A stretch of DNA of 64,000 nt from Rhodococcus sp. IEGM 1409 (GTDB lineage: Bacteria; Actinomycetota; Actinomycetes; Mycobacteriales; Mycobacteriaceae). A model generated the notes under the pieces. It was not told the DNA's origin. It did not search any database and worked only from the letters and a program-made list of their open reading frames with translations. The stretch is from positions 558,001-622,000 of the forward strand of contig NZ_JASHKN010000001.1 of the NCBI RefSeq assembly GCF_030056735.1, written 5' to 3'. The first letter of the stretch is position 1. Each line of letters starts with the position of its first letter. A program made the translations under genes and the position numbers. Positions 61,118 through 64,000 of this stretch are shown in pieces.

Positions 61118-61404
61118 CCATCGCGGCATCCCTCGGTATCACACCCACTTCGATTCAACTGCACGTCGGGAGCATCGAACGAGCCCGTACGCGCGAACCG
61201 AGACGACCTCGTCGCGCGCCCTTCACAGGGCAATGTTCAATCACGAAGTCTGTCGACAACCGAGCCACTGGCTAGAGTTCGCACCAAACGCGATCAAGTG
61301 CGCCGACAGATCCGTATCGGGTCGACATCGGGATCCGCGGGTTGAGCAGTACGCATGCTTCATGAGGCCAGAGCTGATTCCCGACTCGAGAACGAGTCGG
61401 GAAC
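61118..61404. other. gene-poor stretch before the decayed ABC transporter
   Basis: I see no gene in this 287-base stretch. It includes only a terminator-like hairpin at its right end. Confidence 0.5.
61378..61403 (-). terminator. terminator of the decayed ABC operon
   Basis: Perfect 11-base arms (TTCCCGACTCG and complement) with AGAA loop lie one base after the stop of the permease remnant on the minus strand. Its preservation suggests the 3' end of the operon is original. Confidence 0.6.
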
Positions 61405-61986
61405 TTACAGCGCATCACGCCGATTGCTGCTTGCTCGCGAGAGGACTGCGAACATTCCGAGCCACACCACTGTCGGCACTATTCCGAGAAGCCTGCCGTC
61501 GTCCACGCTTCTGATCGCCGAAAGTTCCTCCAGCCCATGCGACAACGAAACGTCGGCCGTGCCCGGTAGCAACCCCGTTACCAGCGACGGACCGACCAGC
61601 AAAACCGGAACCACAAACATCGCGATCATCGGATTGCGAACTATCAATCCGACCCAGTGCCCCCACAACCCTGCGAGCGCACACGCCGCGATTGAAGTGA
61701 AGACAGCCAGAACTGGTACATCGCTTCGCGCACCGGCAAATTGTGCGGTCACGACGACCGCGATCAGGCCGAATCCGCCCAGGATCGCCGACAGGGCCGA
61801 GCTCGACGCGGCTCGACCCACCGAGGAGGGTGAGGCGAGGACTTCGTCTCTGGCGAGAGCGCCCTGTCTGTGGGCGATGGCGATACGCAGTGCGCCGAAT
61901 ACTGCCAGCACTGTAAATATCGTCGGCTCCAGCAAGCGCGCTATGTCCATGAATGAAAGGCGCTCCACTGGAGGACTCGGAGCCAT
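61405..61986 (-). pseudogene. ABC-2 permease remnant
   Basis: The open frame of 193 residues gives four or five membrane helices (LEPTIFTVLAVFGALRIA, a region ending LIAVVVTAQF and others) typical of the C-terminal two thirds of an ABC-2 permease, but the N-terminal third (first helix and the first loop) is missing. The frame begins at the junction with the ATPase remnant. No ribosome binding site fits the ATG. It appears to be one half of an operon in which a deletion joined the permease body to the middle of the ATPase gene. Confidence 0.65.
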
Positions 61987-62519
61987 CGAATGCCGCTGGG
62001 ATCCAATCCATTTGCCGGCTCGTCAAGAACCAGCAGCTCCCGATCCCCGAGGAGCGCAGTTGCCAACCCTAACCGTTGCCGCATCCCCGTGGAGAACTTT
62101 CCCACACGCTTGTCGGCGTGTGCAGTGAGATCGACTTCTTCCAGAACGTCGTCGACACGTGTCCGCGGTACTGCGAGCGCTAGTCGACATATCTCCAGAT
62201 GCCTGCGCGCAGTGATTCCCCTCTCGAAACCCAACCCTTCCATGTGAACGCCGACGCGTCGACCTGGGTTGGATTACTCCCGAAATGGTTTTCCGAAAAC
62301 GTGAGCAGTTCCAGATGTCGGCCGTATGAGCCCGACAAGCCCGCGAAGAATCGTGCTTTTCCGCGCACCGTTGGGACCTAGCCGACCCACCACAGATCCC
62401 GATTCCACACTGAACGAGGCACCTTCGACAACAGTGCTCCCCCGAAACGTCTTCGTGAAGTCGACGTACTCGACGATCGATGGGTTCAGTTGATCGACAG
62501 GCAGTACACAATGCTTCAC
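61941..62519 (-). pseudogene. ABC transporter ATPase pseudogene
   Basis: Two fragments of a DrrA/CcmA-like ATPase lie in the same frame. The first ends with HVFGKPFRE followed by an in-frame TAA at 62274-62276; the second continues with GVHMEGLGFERGI, RRHLEICRLAL, a signature FSTGMRQRL and VLDEPANGLDPSGIRWLR. After this the frame runs into the permease sequence, so the C-terminal third is gone. Walker A is also damaged: GPNGARKST has Arg where the family has Gly. Loss of function is clear from three independent lesions. Confidence 0.8.
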
Positions 62520-63187
62520 ATGCCCAAGTTGACCACGCCCGCGATCGCCACCGGCTATCTCGAGGGGATGGACCAGCCCTCGATACGAGTGGGGACTTCC
62601 GCGATTCTCCGGCCGTGATGGAGGCGTTCCAGGATCCGTCGATTCAGCGTTGGCACGTCCGCCGTGCGGACTCGATCGACGAGGCGCGGGATTGGCTCAC
62701 CAAGTGGCGAGACGGGTGGGCAAGCGAATCCGAATGCCATTGGGCGATTACCGCCCCCGAGACGAATGAACTCCTCGGCCGAATCGCAGCCAAGGGGGTG
62801 AATCTGTGGGACGGCACTGCTGAGCTCGCGTATTGGATGACCCCAGCGGCGCGCGGCCGTGGACTGTGCACCCAGGCTGTAACCGCACTGTCCGAGTGGG
62901 CATTCCGCGAAGCAGGGTTTCACCGACTGGAACTCGAGCACTCGATCCACAACCCACGATCGTGCCGAGTCGCCACCAAAGCAGGGTTCAGCGAAGAAGG
63001 TGTTCGACGAGGCTCCGCCAAGCACGCCGACGGCTGGCACGACATGCACGTCCACGCCCGACTACGCAGCGATCAGCCGCAGGTCACTCGACAACTACCC
63101 GCGCCGCGAGGGCAAGTGTCTGATCCACCAATTCCGCAACTCTCTGCGGCGCGACCGGTTCGAGGTCGAACAGAATTCGGTAGATGA
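62520..63187 (+). pseudogene. GNAT acetyltransferase, frameshifted
   Basis: The sequence from the ATG at 62520 (MPKLTTPAIATGYLEGMDQP) begins like RimJ/RimL-type acetyltransferases and then the frame is lost at a run of four G at 62591-62594; adding one G restores VGDFRDSPAVMEAFQDPSIQ in the frame that continues with the acetyl-CoA motif RGRGLCTQAV and the C-terminal domain. The C-terminal part also runs past the usual end into 104 bases of the convergent TetR gene. It is therefore a probable pseudogene; a sequencing error in the G run is the alternative. Confidence 0.65.
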
Positions 63188-63671
63188 TCGGTGCCACCAC
63201 ATGGTCCACCACCGAATCACCATCCACGCCGGCAGCTTCCGGCCAACGCGCGAGGATCACATCGATCTGCGTCCGGCAGAAGAAGGCACACTTGAACTTC
63301 TTCGTACCGTCCGGTGCGTGCGTCTGATCGTCGCTCATCAACACATCTCGCAGCGACGCACGACCGACGGGCGCAGACATCTCCTCGAGATAGTCCTGCG
63401 CCCAGACCGTCAGATCTCCTCGGAGCGAACCCGTTTCACGCGGGTCGGCGTCCGGGCGCAATCTCTCGATCGAGACATCGGCAAAAACTTCGTTGATGTC
63501 GCCCCAACGCCGATAGATGGTCGACGGGGTCACTCCCGCATCGGTCGCGATCATCGGCACCGTGATCTCGGCTCGATCACGCTGTTCGAGCAACTTGCGC
63601 GCCGACGCGTGCACAGCCTGTTGGATACGCGCACTGCGGCCACCGGGGCGCGGACCTGCGGACGGACTCAT
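63084..63671 (-). CDS. TetR family transcriptional regulator
   Basis: The 195-residue protein has the helix-turn-helix (ITVPMIATDAGVTPSTIYRR, about residues 36-55) and a C-terminal TetR_C-type domain. The ATG at 63671 is preferred to one ten codons upstream, which would lie within an operator. It is divergent from an MFS exporter gene, with two related palindromes between them, so it probably represses that gene. Confidence 0.87.
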   Translation of the reverse strand: MSPSAGPRPGGRSARIQQAVHASARKLLEQRDRAEITVPMIATDAGVTPSTIYRRWGDINEVFADVSIERLRPDADPRETGSLRGDLTVWAQDYLEEMSAPVGRASLRDVLMSDDQTHAPDGTKKFKCAFFCRTQIDVILARWPEAAGVDGDSVVDHVVAPIIYRILFDLEPVAPQRVAELVDQTLALAARVVVE

Positions 63672-63682
63672 AAATCCAATAC

Positions 63683-63749
63683 TAACGCAAAGATATTGCA
63701 TTAGGCTACGTCCAGGCGTAGCGTCCCAAACGCAAAGTATTTGCGTTTG
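63683..63749. promoter_or_regulatory. two TetR operators, TetR/MFS intergenic region
   Basis: A perfect palindrome CAAACGCAAA-GTA-TTTGCGTTTG occupies 63727-63749, and a weaker copy TAACGCAAA-GAT-ATTGCATTA is at 63683-63703 (7 of 9 arm positions). A short hairpin GCTACG/CGTAGC lies between them. Each covers one of the two divergent promoters. Confidence 0.65.
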
Positions 63750-63784
63750 AAGTCTTCACCACCCGCACGGGAAGCGCTACGACA

Positions 63785-64000
63785 ATGACAACGACCATCT
63801 CACCACCGGCCGAGAGCACCTCGCGCCCACGCTTGGGGCGAGGCGCCGCTTTCACACTCATCGCCGTCATCATCGCTACGTTCCTGGGCGCCTCCGCGAC
63901 CCCGACACCGTTGTACGAGCACTATCAACAGTTGTGGGGATTCTCCTCGCTCGCGTCGACGCTCGTGTTCGGTATCTACGCTCTCGCATTGCTCGCCACA
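63785..64000 (+). CDS. MFS transporter, N-terminal part (cut by window end)
   Basis: The first 72 codons encode a Pro/Ser/Thr/Arg-rich start and then a membrane helix (AAFTLIAVIIATFLGASATP), PTPLYEHYQQLWGFSS, a loop typical of MFS exporters, and the beginning of a second helix (STLVFGIYALALLA). This resembles the DHA1-type drug exporters in actinobacteria. It is divergent from a TetR gene with two candidate operators. The rest lies outside the window, so integrity is not known. Confidence 0.75.
   Translation, partial: MTTTISPPAESTSRPRLGRGAAFTLIAVIIATFLGASATPTPLYEHYQQLWGFSSLASTLVFGIYALALLAT

Noticed and set aside
1..64000. tRNA, rRNA, insertion sequence, integrase or prophage
   Set aside because: I found no characteristic tRNA arms, rRNA segments or mobile-element proteins on either strand by eye; a tRNAscan or profile search would be needed to exclude a missed tRNA.

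Overview
The window looks like a chromosomal segment of a mycolic-acid actinobacterium, most likely Rhodococcus (erythropolis/qingshengii type). This is inferred from the high but not extreme GC, the frequent GTG/TTG starts and ATGA/GTGA stop-start overlaps, and the gene content: WhiB, a LigD of mycobacterial architecture, CtpE, EchA6, AccD3, a mycofactocin-type SDR, a conservon and DUF5313. I see no rRNA, tRNA, CRISPR array, integrase, transposase or prophage.

Layout. 0.3-9.7 kb: a serine beta-lactamase-like lipoprotein; an erythromycin-esterase-like enzyme divergent from a double-HTH MerR regulator; a TetR/DHA2-MFS efflux pair; LigD; a WhiB protein; an orphan amino-acid-type binding lipoprotein; and an Rv0910-like SRPBCC protein. 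9.8-19.4 kb: a long minus-strand block that runs antiporter, secretory lipase, YjbR, LytS-type kinase, LytTR regulator, small membrane protein and sodium/solute symporter, followed by a DUF485/ActP acetate-symporter pair. Many of its genes are separated by a few bases or overlap. 19.5-29.5 kb: an MT0933-family antitoxin, a diguanylate cyclase, CtpE, an Rv0906-like metallo-hydrolase, EchA6, a flavin monooxygenase coupled to a phospholipase D, and two unrecognised genes.

29.8-34.9 kb is a complete actinobacterial conservon (large histidine kinase, roadblock protein, DUF742 protein, small GTPase) with a fifth gene for a MHYT-domain membrane sensor, closed by a terminator. 34.9-47.6 kb holds small regulator/enzyme pairs (kinase, GNAT, XRE-cupin, thioredoxin-reductase-like protein), MarR/DUF5313, cytochrome oxidase subunit I, an Old Yellow Enzyme, two aldo-keto reductase paralogues flanking a methyltransferase and an ABC-F protein, and a VOC/TetR operon. 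47.7-58.5 kb: XRE/membrane protein and a NatAB-like ABC exporter, AccD3 with a coupled membrane protein, an MFS exporter, a PrpE-like acyl-CoA synthetase and a mycofactocin-type SDR. 58.5-64 kb: DUF1304/TetR, PadR/hydrolase, a decayed ABC transporter and a frameshifted acetyltransferase, and a TetR/MFS pair cut by the window end.

Two themes stand out. First, genes that I recall as one compact M. tuberculosis block (accD3, echA6, Rv0906, ctpE, Rv0909, Rv0910) occur here in the same order and relative orientation but spread over about 41 kb, which separates the Rv0909/Rv0910 antitoxin and toxin homologues by 10 kb. Second, intergenic DNA is rich in readable control elements: TetR, MarR, PadR and XRE-type palindromes, a CRP/GlxR-like box, very strong hairpins (one before the ABC-F gene has a competing third arm), and several short tandem duplications at gene ends.
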